The notes below the pieces were generated by a model. It was not told where the DNA came from, made no database searches, and saw only the letters and a list, made by a program, of their open reading frames with translations. Both the position numbers and the translations under genes were made by a program. DNA of 64,000 nt, from contig CP136945.1 in the NCBI GenBank assembly GCA_041530395.1, positions 930,001-994,000 on the forward strand. Reading direction: 5' to 3'. This document shows, in pieces, positions 1-7,476 of this stretch; position 1 is the stretch's first letter; each line of letters starts with the position of its first letter. The DNA is from Thermosynechococcaceae cyanobacterium Okahandja. Its GTDB lineage: Bacteria > Cyanobacteriota > Cyanobacteriia > Thermosynechococcales > Thermosynechococcaceae.

Positions 1-3000
1 GGCATGGGACTCGGAGTTAAGGCTGTTGGTGTAAAACTGGTAGGTATTGCGCCCAGTTTCCTTGGCGCGGTAGAGGGCGGTATCGGCATTCCGCAGCAGC
101 ACATCCGGGGAATCGCCATGGTCGGGATACACGGCAATGCCAATGCTGGTGGTTACGTGCAGGTGATGGCCATCTAAAATAAATTCGGGCTTGAGGGCGT
201 GCAAAATCCGCTCGGCCACGATGGCCAGATCATCGGTGTGGTGCACCATTGGCAACAGAAGGGTAAATTCATCTCCCCCCCAGCGTGCCACGGTATCGGT
301 CTCCCGCAGGCAGTGAACCAAGCGCTCGGCCACCTGTTGCAACAGTTGATCGCCAATGGCATGACCTAGGGTATCGTTAATTACTTTGAAGCGGTCTAAG
401 TCGAGAAACATGACTCCCACCCGCTGTTGCAGTCGCCGTGACTCGGCCAAAGCCAAGGGGAGGCGATCGTCAAAAAGGGCACGGTTGGGCAGGCCGGTCA
501 GCAGATCGTGAAAGGCTTGGTAGTGGATGGTGCTCTCTGAGAGTTTGCGCTCGGTAATATCTACCACGGTGCCTTCAAAGTAGGCAAGGCGACCGCTCTC
601 GTCGTAAACGGCGCGGGCGTTTTCCGAAATCCAAATAATTTGGCCGTCCTTACGATAGACCTGAGATTCAAAGTCGGTGACAACACCGTTGTTAACAAGC
701 TGCTGCACAAATTCTTCGCGCCGTCCCGTATCCACGTAGAGTTGATGGGCAATATCGGTGATGTGGGCTTGTAGATCGGCGGGGGAGTCAAAGCCATAGA
801 TGCGCGCCAAGGCAGGATTGACTGCTAGATAGCGACCATCCGGGGTGGACTGAAACATCCCTTCGGTGGCGTTTTCAAAAATACTGCGGTATTTGGCTTC
901 GGCACGGCGGAGTTCTGCTTCGACCCGGATGCGATCGCTAATGTTGCGGACAAAGGCCACGACTTCATCAGCGTGGAAGGGCAGCAGGCGGGCTTCAAAA
1001 AATTGCTCCCCTTGGGGGTAGGGGAGAGAATAGGTGAGGGTGACGAGGGTGCGCTCCTGTAGCACTTGGAGAATGGCCGCCTGAAACTGCTGCGCTACCG
1101 AGGTGGGCAAAAAGGCAAACATCGATCGCCCCAGCAATTCTGATGCAGGCACGTAGAGTTCGGCTTGGGTACCGCCCTTGTAGTCCAAGATGGTGGTGTC
1201 CGCCGCAACCCGAAAGTAGAGGTCGGGATAGACCGCAAAAATGGCTTCTAGCTCTGCGGTGGTTTGCTCAAGCTGAGCCGCCGCCAGTTTGCTTTGGGTA
1301 ATGTCTTCAACGGTGCCTTCGTAGTAGGCAACCCGTCCTGTTGCGTCGCAGACTGCGCGGGCGTGCTCGGAGATCCAAATAATCGAACCATCTTTGCGAT
1401 AGACTTGGGACTCAAAGTTGCTCAGGGTGGCCTGCTGCTCAAGGGCGGCCACAAAGTCACGGCGGCGCTGCGGATCCACATAAATTTGGGTGGCAATCTG
1501 ATTGATGCTCTTGATTAACTCTGCGGCTGACTCGTAGCCATAGATGCGCGCCAAGGCAGGATTGACTGCTAGATAGCGACCATCCGGGGTGGACTGAAAC
1601 ATCCCCTCTACGGCATTTTCAAAGATGCTGCGGTACTTCTCCTCGGCTGCCCGCAGCGATCGCTCCGTTTCCTGTCGCTCCAGCACATTGGTAAAGGTGG
1701 CCGCCATCACTTGCATCAGCGGCAACAGCGCCTCTAACTCTTGGCGCGATCGCTCCGCTTGGACAAAATCCAGCCCCAAAAAGCCCATGACCTCAGCACC
1801 GCGACAGAGTGCCACCACGATCAACGAGCGAATTCCTTGCGCTTCTAGCCCGGCGCGATCGGGGAGATCGAGGGGCAGATGTTTCACCTGCGGCCATAGC
1901 ACCTGCCGGTGGCGGTAAAGCTCCTGAAAAAAGAGGGGAAAGTCGGTAGTGGAAACGCCTTGCAGTGTTTCCTGTTGGGGGTCAATGCCTGCGGCACACC
2001 ACTCGTAGGTATTTGAGAAGCTCTCGAGGGCTGGGCTGTCGCGCTCAAACAAGTAACTGCGATCGGCGGTGGTCATCTCCCCCAGCAGGCGCAGAACCTT
2101 GTGAATGCCTTCAGGGATATTGGCCAAAGGCAGATTGATAAACTCACTGGCCACCGTGCTAATTAATTTTTCGTAGCGCAGTTGCTGCTGTAGATGGGCT
2201 TCATGGATCTTGAGGGCGCGCTCAGCACGGATGCGCTCTAGTTCTGCGGTCAGGCGCACACCAAAAATTTTTAGTAAGCTCTCGATATAGGCCACCCGCT
2301 CAAGGGGCTGGGAGTGCATAATGGCCGCCAGCCCAAGGGTTTCGCCGCGGGAATTGCGCAGGGGAATGCCAATATAGGCTTCGACCCCCGCCGCTGCCAA
2401 CATCTCATCTCGGGGAAACAGACGGGCAACCCCATGGCTATAGAAACAGGTGTCGTCGTGCAGAACGTTCGCACAGGGGGTACCGGTGAGAAGATAGCTC
2501 AGGGGTGGGTGCATCTCGCCATAGCAACAGTAGGCAATGGTGGTGACCCAGTTGTTGTCAGGACCGCTTAGCTCACCAATGAGGACGTGATCCACCCCAA
2601 GCTGTTGGCTGAGGAAGTGGGTCAAATGCCAAACAAAATCATTGCCCACCCGCTCATTGAGTCCAACGATCGGTTGTTCAAGGGCCTGCTGTAACTCTTT
2701 CCAGACGGTGATGTCAGCGATCGCCCCATCAATGGCAATGACCTGACCTGAGGTATCGAGCACCGGCGTGCCTTGCTCCCGTACCCAGCGGAGGTGACCG
2801 TCCCGGTGGTAAATGCGGTACTCAATTTCGTAAGGGCTGGCGTGGGCGATCGCCTGCTCAAGGGTGTCCAGCACTTGGGGTAAATCTTGGGGGTAGGTAA
2901 TTTGGTTGAGCCCCTGATCGCCACGGCTGAAAAAATCCCTCGGCGTATAGCCCGTAACCGCATAGCACCCTTGACTGAGATAGGTGAGTCGCCATGGGGG

Positions 3001-3423
3001 GCTACTCTCGCAGGAGAAAATAAAACCCAGCAATTGATCCACAAGGTGCCCCAACCGAGCCGGATTTTCGTAAATTGGGATACCGCTGGTGTCCTTAAAG
3101 AGGGCACCTAAGATAAAGCCCGTCGCCGTCGTATCCGGCAGGGGCACCCAGTTAAAACAAAGCTGGCGGTAACACTGCTGCACCGACATCTGCTGCTGCC
3201 AGCACTGGTTTAAGGCAACAACGACCCCCTCCTCGTGCAGTGGATGCGTTCCGGCAAGGTGCTGTCCTAAAAGCTGCTGCGCCAGTGCATTCAAACTGAG
3301 GACTTGGTAGTGGGGCGCAGCCGGATCATGGCTGGCATCTACCCCCAATAAAATTAGCCCCTGACTGCTAGAGTGAAACAAAATCTCCAAGAGGCTATCG
3401 CGCAGGGAATCTCTCAGATCCAT
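1..3423 (-). CDS. multi-PAS/GAF sensor diguanylate cyclase (C-terminus beyond window)
   Basis: The frame opens at an ATG at 3423 and stays open to the window edge, so the C-terminus is missing. Reading from the N-terminus I see two PAS-type segments (about 2690-3420), two GAF-like segments (about 1680-2640), three more PAS domains (about 560-1680) and a GGDEF domain (about 40-530). The active-site loop reads RWGGDEF near 265-285, so the cyclase half looks catalytically competent for c-di-GMP synthesis. The last residues (ETGRNTYQFY) match the usual linker after GGDEF, so an EAL domain may follow outside the window. No transmembrane segment is obvious, which suggests a cytosolic sensor. Two of its PAS domains share a 69-bp exact DNA repeat. 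The family is clear; the input signal is unknown. Confidence 0.9.
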   Translation of the reverse strand, partial: MDLRDSLRDSLLEILFHSSSQGLILLGVDASHDPAAPHYQVLSLNALAQQLLGQHLAGTHPLHEEGVVVALNQCWQQQMSVQQCYRQLCFNWVPLPDTTATGFILGALFKDTSGIPIYENPARLGHLVDQLLGFIFSCESSPPWRLTYLSQGCYAVTGYTPRDFFSRGDQGLNQITYPQDLPQVLDTLEQAIAHASPYEIEYRIYHRDGHLRWVREQGTPVLDTSGQVIAIDGAIADITVWKELQQALEQPIVGLNERVGNDFVWHLTHFLSQQLGVDHVLIGELSGPDNNWVTTIAYCCYGEMHPPLSYLLTGTPCANVLHDDTCFYSHGVARLFPRDEMLAAAGVEAYIGIPLRNSRGETLGLAAIMHSQPLERVAYIESLLKIFGVRLTAELERIRAERALKIHEAHLQQQLRYEKLISTVASEFINLPLANIPEGIHKVLRLLGEMTTADRSYLFERDSPALESFSNTYEWCAAGIDPQQETLQGVSTTDFPLFFQELYRHRQVLWPQVKHLPLDLPDRAGLEAQGIRSLIVVALCRGAEVMGFLGLDFVQAERSRQELEALLPLMQVMAATFTNVLERQETERSLRAAEEKYRSIFENAVEGMFQSTPDGRYLAVNPALARIYGYESAAELIKSINQIATQIYVDPQRRRDFVAALEQQATLSNFESQVYRKDGSIIWISEHARAVCDATGRVAYYEGTVEDITQSKLAAAQLEQTTAELEAIFAVYPDLYFRVAADTTILDYKGGTQAELYVPASELLGRSMFAFLPTSVAQQFQAAILQVLQERTLVTLTYSLPYPQGEQFFEARLLPFHADEVVAFVRNISDRIRVEAELRRAEAKYRSIFENATEGMFQSTPDGRYLAVNPALARIYGFDSPADLQAHITDIAHQLYVDTGRREEFVQQLVNNGVVTDFESQVYRKDGQIIWISENARAVYDESGRLAYFEGTVVDITERKLSESTIHYQAFHDLLTGLPNRALFDDRLPLALAESRRLQQRVGVMFLDLDRFKVINDTLGHAIGDQLLQQVAERLVHCLRETDTVARWGGDEFTLLLPMVHHTDDLAIVAERILHALKPEFILDGHHLHVTTSIGIAVYPDHGDSPDVLLRNADTALYRAKETGRNTYQFYTNSLNSESHA
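793..861. repeat. 69-bp exact direct repeat, copy 1, inside PAS domain
   Basis: This stretch is identical to 1537-1605. Both encode the same PAS core (STPDGRYLAVNPALARIYG) within the one sensor gene, and the flanking sequence diverges quickly. That points to domain duplication kept homogeneous by gene conversion, or to a recent duplication. Confidence 0.9.
1537..1605. repeat. 69-bp exact direct repeat, copy 2, inside PAS domain
   Basis: Partner of 793-861, same orientation, 744 bp apart and in the same reading frame. Recombination between the copies would delete exactly 248 codons, keeping the frame and removing one PAS unit plus the PAS domain lying between them. Confidence 0.9.
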
Positions 3424-3489
3424 GGCAATCCTAAAATCTGGCATTGCGACTGTAGGGTCTGCGATCCAAGAAGGTTGAGTCACAAGTGA

Positions 3490-3841
3490 CATCCTCCCGC
3501 GCTGACCCTACTGGTACAGCGCAGGCTTCCCAACCTCACGATTGGACATTCCTGCCCCACGCCACTTATCTAGGTCAACGACCCCCGACAGCCCGACTTG
3601 ACAGGCGGTTTCCCTTCCCCAGAGTCCCTAGGTACTGATCGAATCAGAAACATCAGCATATTATGCACAATTCCCGAACTTTGGAGGTCCCGGCAATGCC
3701 TGAATTTCACTCTCAATCGGTGGGCTGCGAACCAAACCTATCTTATCACATTGAACCCAAAAAAAGTCTAGTGCTTTATCCCAATCAACAAGTGCGGGGA
3801 GTCCATGTATCCCGACGCTGACCTTTCAGGTACAGCGCGGG
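3490..3841 (-). mobile_element. decayed or miniature IS200/IS605-type element
   Basis: Two imperfect hairpins of the same design and orientation bound this stretch: 3496-3524 (GCGCTGACC, 5-nt loop, GGTACAGCGC) and 3811-3841 (CCCGACGCTGACC, 5-nt loop, GGTACAGCGCGGG). Each carries one bulged A on the 3' arm. Subterminal hairpins of this sort mark both ends of IS200/IS605 elements, where TnpA acts on single-stranded DNA. Only about 270 bp lie between them, with a short open stretch on the minus strand (about 3816 to a stop at 3661) that I cannot assign firmly to TnpB. There is no intact transposase. It may be a MITE-like derivative or an internally deleted tnpB element. Confidence 0.5.
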
Positions 3842-3857
3842 ACTTATTGCTCCCCGA

Positions 3858-3890
3858 ACCCCTCATTAGTTAAAAACTAGGGGTCGTTTT
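3858..3890 (+). terminator. possible stem-loop terminator next to the IS remnant
   Basis: ACCCCT (3858-3863) pairs with AGGGGT (3879-3884), with an inner AGTT/AACT pairing, followed by CG and TTTT. The T run is short and no gene clearly ends here, so it could simply be part of the mobile-element scar. Confidence 0.3.
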
Positions 3891-3933
3891 GCACCATATG
3901 CTGACTTAGTTTAGACGATATTGCCAAGGTATA

Positions 3934-3962
3934 AGTGCTAAACAAAGAACACTTTTAGCACT
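3934..3962. repeat. 9-bp perfect inverted repeat
   Basis: AGTGCTAAA (3934-3942) and TTTAGCACT (3954-3962) are perfect inverted copies around an 11-nt AT-rich loop, just upstream of the Uma2 fragment. It could be a protein-binding site, or the end of another small element. No T tract follows, so a terminator is unlikely. Confidence 0.5.
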
Positions 3963-4000
3963 CAGCACCCGGTAGGTAACTTCAAGCGATTGATGCCGGA

Positions 4001-4219
4001 GTGTTTGCGAACGAGTCCGTCGAAAACGTGACCCTCACCTATGATTTCACTGTCAAACGGCTGATTCATGCAGACGCAGGAATTGCTGAATATTGGCTTG
4101 TAAACCTGAATACAAAAAACTCAACGTCTTTTGAGACCTGCAAAATGGTGGCGCTGCCTCAGAACAAAGCCTATTACTTGCAGCAAAGGCAATCGCTGTA
4201 CCAAGACTGGCAAATCTGA
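4001..4219 (+). pseudogene. Uma2-family (DUF820) nuclease-like fragment
   Basis: The 72-residue product contains YDFTVKRLIHADAGIAEYWL. This matches the conserved C-terminal block of cyanobacterial Uma2/DUF820 proteins, in which a PD-(D/E)XK fold ends with a K...YA.AGI.EYW pattern. The upstream half with the catalytic Asp and Glu is absent, and the start lies beside an IS-like scar, so this is a truncated relic. Uma2 proteins occur in very large paralogous sets in cyanobacteria and their function is poorly known. The fragment is AT-richer than the core genes around it. Confidence 0.6.
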
Positions 4220-4282
4220 ATGGCCACGATTTTATTTTAATGCTACAGTAATATTATGTGACCATGCCAAAGCAAAATAGAT

Positions 4283-4878
4283 ATGAATAAGTTGCCTCTG
4301 CTGGTGCTAGTCACCGCCCTACTATGGCAAGTGCTCTCCCTGTATCTTGATCAACCCACCCCTCCTGAGTCAACTGAAAGGCTGTGTAGCAGGGCGATCG
4401 CCGCAATGACTGAGGAGCTTGAGAATCACACCAAGACTGACATTGTTGCAGCCAAGATCACTCGTATTCACCCTTCTTACGACAATCCACACCCTAATCG
4501 TCGCTTTAGTTGACAGGTGTTTTTGATGCAGCCGCTTCAGGAACCGATGCCTTCATGGCCAGTAAACAACTACAGTTGCAATATGCTCGGCAAATTGTCA
4601 AAACTTGCCAACATATTGCCCAGCTTTCGTTTGGGGTAAGTCGTTCACCCCGCGGTGAGACAATTTTTCTGATGACGGATGGCTCTGTTCGCCATGCGGC
4701 CTGCTATCTGCCGGTACCTGATGCCCCTGAGTATTTTCCGTGGGGGTCTATGGTCTGCCCTGAGGAGTCAGCCAAGCCAGTGCTGCCCAGTTCAGCGGCG
4801 GCACAGACACAGGGCAAACCACTGCTGTGGATCAGTGAAGGCCCTCACCCAAGTAAATCCGGCAGCGGTGAGGTCTGA
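4283..4878 (+). pseudogene. conserved cyanobacterial hypothetical gene, frameshifted
   Basis: The first frame (4283-4513) encodes a 76-residue piece with a hydrophobic N-terminal signal-like stretch and ends at a TGA. The second frame opens immediately at a TTG (4510) and encodes a helix-rich piece (LQLQYARQIVKTCQHIAQLSFG). The two halves read like one small secreted protein. Around 4495-4515 all three frames must be used in turn to keep plausible coding: NPHPN, then IVALVD in a third frame, then the second open frame. That implies at least one indel. The distal part overlaps egtD on the other strand and is probably beyond the original stop near 4770. Either a young pseudogene or a sequencing error. 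Confidence 0.5.
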
Positions 4879-5778
4879 CTTGAGTGCGTCGAGCCAAAAC
4901 TTGCGGGAAATTTCGGTGAGGATGCTTTCACCGGCGGCAATGGTGCAGCTAAAGTCTAAGGCGGCTAGGGTTACCGTTTGCTTGTCTTGGGCATCAAGAT
5001 ACATTTCGATTTGCTGAGCAACGGAGTTATAAATGGCGCGATGGTTAAAGGCCAATGGCTCAAAATTGCCCTGAAAGCGCCAGTTGAGGTGGCTGAGGAT
5101 GTTACGGTTAAAGGCCGCAGTAATCCCTTGGGAATCGTTGTAGGCGGGTAACAGAATCTGGGTGTCTTTAATTAAATCCACCCCTAGGAGGACGTAATCA
5201 CCATGATGGAGCACTCGATACATTTGCTCGAACAGTTGGCGGCACTGGGCTGGGGTAAGGTTACCGAGGGTACTCCCCAAAAAGCAGAGCAGGCGGTGGG
5301 GGGCAAGGGACGGCGGCAAGTGATCGAGGCCAACATCGTAGGTGCCCACCAAGCCATTAATCCAGAGTTGGGGGTAATCCTTAAGGAGTGTCATGGCGCT
5401 GGTTTTGAGCATCGAGCCGCTGACATCAATAGGGCGATAGACAAGCTGGGGTTGCAGCCGCCCATAGGCAGACAGCAACGAGCGAATTTTGCGATCGCTA
5501 CCGCTGCCGAGTTCAATCAGTTCACACGTACCTGTGAGGTGGGCAATATCAGCGGCGTGTTGCTCTAGGAGGGCGAGTTCGGTGCGGGTGGGGTAATACT
5601 CTGGTAGGGTTGTAATTTGCTCAAATAACCGGGAGCCAACCGCATCGTAAAAGTAGTAGGAGGGTAGAAATTTTTGTGGTGCCGCCCCTAACCCGGCAAT
5701 GACATCCTGACCAGCGGTGGTGGTGTCATGGTCGCTAAGATGGGTCAGGTGTAGGCGATCGCCCACGGCAGGCAACAT
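4792..5778 (-). CDS. egtD: L-histidine N(alpha)-methyltransferase EgtD
   Basis: EgtD trimethylates the alpha-amino group of histidine with S-adenosylmethionine to give hercynine, the first step of ergothioneine synthesis. The 328-residue length is normal for the family. The N-terminal histidine-binding block (KFLPSYYFYDAVGSRLFEQI then LPEYYPTRTE, about residues 37-66), the SAM-binding ELGSGSDRKI block and the C-terminal TEISRKF (Glu289 and Ser291, which contact the substrate amino group in characterised EgtD) are all present. The gene follows an amino-acid ABC permease by 36 bp on the same strand. The usual partner egtB, an iron sulfoxide synthase, is not in the window, which is unusual because egtB and egtD are often adjacent. 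Confidence 0.92.
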   Translation of the reverse strand: MLPAVGDRLHLTHLSDHDTTTAGQDVIAGLGAAPQKFLPSYYFYDAVGSRLFEQITTLPEYYPTRTELALLEQHAADIAHLTGTCELIELGSGSDRKIRSLLSAYGRLQPQLVYRPIDVSGSMLKTSAMTLLKDYPQLWINGLVGTYDVGLDHLPPSLAPHRLLCFLGSTLGNLTPAQCRQLFEQMYRVLHHGDYVLLGVDLIKDTQILLPAYNDSQGITAAFNRNILSHLNWRFQGNFEPLAFNHRAIYNSVAQQIEMYLDAQDKQTVTLAALDFSCTIAAGESILTEISRKFWLDALKSDLTAAGFTWVRAFTDPQQWFALCLCRR

Positions 5779-5814
5779 TAACGCACTCCGGTAACTAGCA
5801 ACAGCAGCACCCCC

Positions 5815-6483
5815 TTAAGATATTTTAGCCCTGAGTCGCTGTTCAATACGACGACCCCAGATGGCGATCGGCAAACTCATCAGCAAGTACAGCCCAAGAG
5901 CCAAGGCATATAACGGAAACGGATTACTGCTATTGCGGATGACCCAGACCCGCAACACTGATGTTAAATCCACCCCCGCAATGACGCTGACAATAGCCGA
6001 ATCCTTGAGCATATAAATAAAATCATTAATGAGCGGTGGAATAACAATTTGTACCGCTTGGGGCAAAATAACCCGCACAAACCCCTGCTGTTGGGTCATT
6101 CCCAATGATAAAGCCGCTTCCCGCTGCCCCGCATCCACCCCCTTCAGGCCAGCCCGAAACACCTCCGCTTCGTAAGCCCCATAGTTAAGTGCTAAGGCCG
6201 TCACGCCCGCGGTCCAAGCATTCACCCACGTTGCCAAATTAACCTGAGCCAGCACAGCCCCCACACCGTAGTACAGCAGCAGCAGTTGGGTAATCATGGG
6301 GGTTCCCCGCATGATCTCAATAAACCATGCCGCAGGCCAGCGCAAAAACAGGTAGGGAGAGGTGGTCATGGCCGCCAAGAGAATCCCCAGCACAATGGCA
6401 ATAGGGAAGGAAATGGCACAGTAAATCAGGGTATTGAGTGCTCCCCGCAAAAAGGCAGGTAACGCGGCTTGGACTAACTCCAT
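5815..6483 (-). CDS. polar amino-acid ABC transporter permease (HisM/GlnP type)
   Basis: This 222-residue inner-membrane protein has about five hydrophobic segments and the canonical EAA loop (YEAEVFRAGLKGVDAGQREAALSLG), which docks the ATPase. It belongs to the His/Glu/Gln/Arg/opine permease family. The start lies 9 bp after the binding-protein stop, so the two form a transport unit, with egtD next downstream. No ATP-binding subunit is adjacent, so it must borrow one encoded elsewhere. Substrate is not evident. The neighbourhood makes histidine or an ergothioneine-related betaine a testable guess. Confidence 0.88.
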   Translation of the reverse strand: MELVQAALPAFLRGALNTLIYCAISFPIAIVLGILLAAMTTSPYLFLRWPAAWFIEIMRGTPMITQLLLLYYGVGAVLAQVNLATWVNAWTAGVTALALNYGAYEAEVFRAGLKGVDAGQREAALSLGMTQQQGFVRVILPQAVQIVIPPLINDFIYMLKDSAIVSVIAGVDLTSVLRVWVIRNSSNPFPLYALALGLYLLMSLPIAIWGRRIEQRLRAKIS

Positions 6484-6492
6484 GCCCCACCC

Positions 6493-7422
6493 CTAAACAA
6501 TGCCAATTTGTGCTTGCTGCTCATTCCACATTTTCCAGCGCTCGTAAATTCCCCGTAGGGTGCCATCGGTCTTGAGGATTTCAAGAGCCTGATTCACTTC
6601 TGTTTTTAGGGTTTCCGCCTTGGGACTGTTGGCATTAAAGGCAATGACGTAGTTATTCAGAAAAATAGGGACACCAATGGGCTTTAAGGCGGGGTTGACG
6701 GTGCCGCCAGACCCTGACCCTAAAATATAGTAGGCCACAATCGGGAAGTCTAACATCACCGCATCAATGCGCCCCTGCGCCAAATCGTCAAAGGGTAAGT
6801 TGCCATCGTAGGCGCGGGTTTTAATGTTGGGGTCTCGTTCCAAAATTTCTTGCGCTTTGTAGCCAATCCCTGTGCCCACGGTCATCCCCGCTAAGTTGGC
6901 AAGGGTCACATCGCTGGTGGCATCGTACTGGGCAAAGCGCTCATCATCTGAGCGCACCACAATCTGTTGACCGTAACGGTAGTAGGGCTGGGAAAAAAGC
7001 TGGATGCGCTCGCGATCGGCGGTAATTTCCCAACCGTTGAGGATGAAGTCAAACCGATTAGCAGCCAAGGCGGCGGGTAACTGATCGTAGGCGGTGGCCA
7101 CAAAAACGGGCGTTACACCCATAAGTTTGGCGATCGCGTCAGCAATTTCCACCTCAAAGCCAATGAGTTGGCTGGGATTCACCGGATCGTAAAACACGTA
7201 GGGCGCACCGCTTGTGGCCTCGGCTCCCCAAGCCAGCGTGCCCGGCGTCAATAGACCATTACTGGAAATGGTGACATCCGTTGCGCCATCCCCTTGCCCG
7301 GTGGGTTCCACATTACCGGCACAGGCGGTCAAGAGCGACTTTGTACCGGTTGCGAACAGCACTGCCCCGGCTCCTTGGGCAACTCGGTGCAAAAAAGTAC
7401 GTCGTTGCAGTCCCATGCCCAT
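6493..7422 (-). CDS. polar amino-acid ABC transporter substrate-binding lipoprotein
   Basis: The 309-residue product has a twin-arginine signal (QRRTFLHR, Arg7-Arg8) followed by a hydrophobic run and a lipobox ending at Cys34 (LTAC), so it is probably Tat-exported and membrane-anchored. The mature part is a type 2 periplasmic-binding fold with the family pattern IGFEVEIADAIAKLMG, then FDFILNGWEITADRE and a late DAVMLDFPI block. It is the first gene of a minus-strand set with the permease and egtD. The Tat signal on an amino-acid binding protein is somewhat unusual and might reflect folding before export. Confidence 0.85.
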   Translation of the reverse strand: MGMGLQRRTFLHRVAQGAGAVLFATGTKSLLTACAGNVEPTGQGDGATDVTISSNGLLTPGTLAWGAEATSGAPYVFYDPVNPSQLIGFEVEIADAIAKLMGVTPVFVATAYDQLPAALAANRFDFILNGWEITADRERIQLFSQPYYRYGQQIVVRSDDERFAQYDATSDVTLANLAGMTVGTGIGYKAQEILERDPNIKTRAYDGNLPFDDLAQGRIDAVMLDFPIVAYYILGSGSGGTVNPALKPIGVPIFLNNYVIAFNANSPKAETLKTEVNQALEILKTDGTLRGIYERWKMWNEQQAQIGIV

Positions 7423-7476
7423 CTCCTCACAACCCTGAACGGTTGACCAACATCAATCGATCAACTTTGATTCAGT

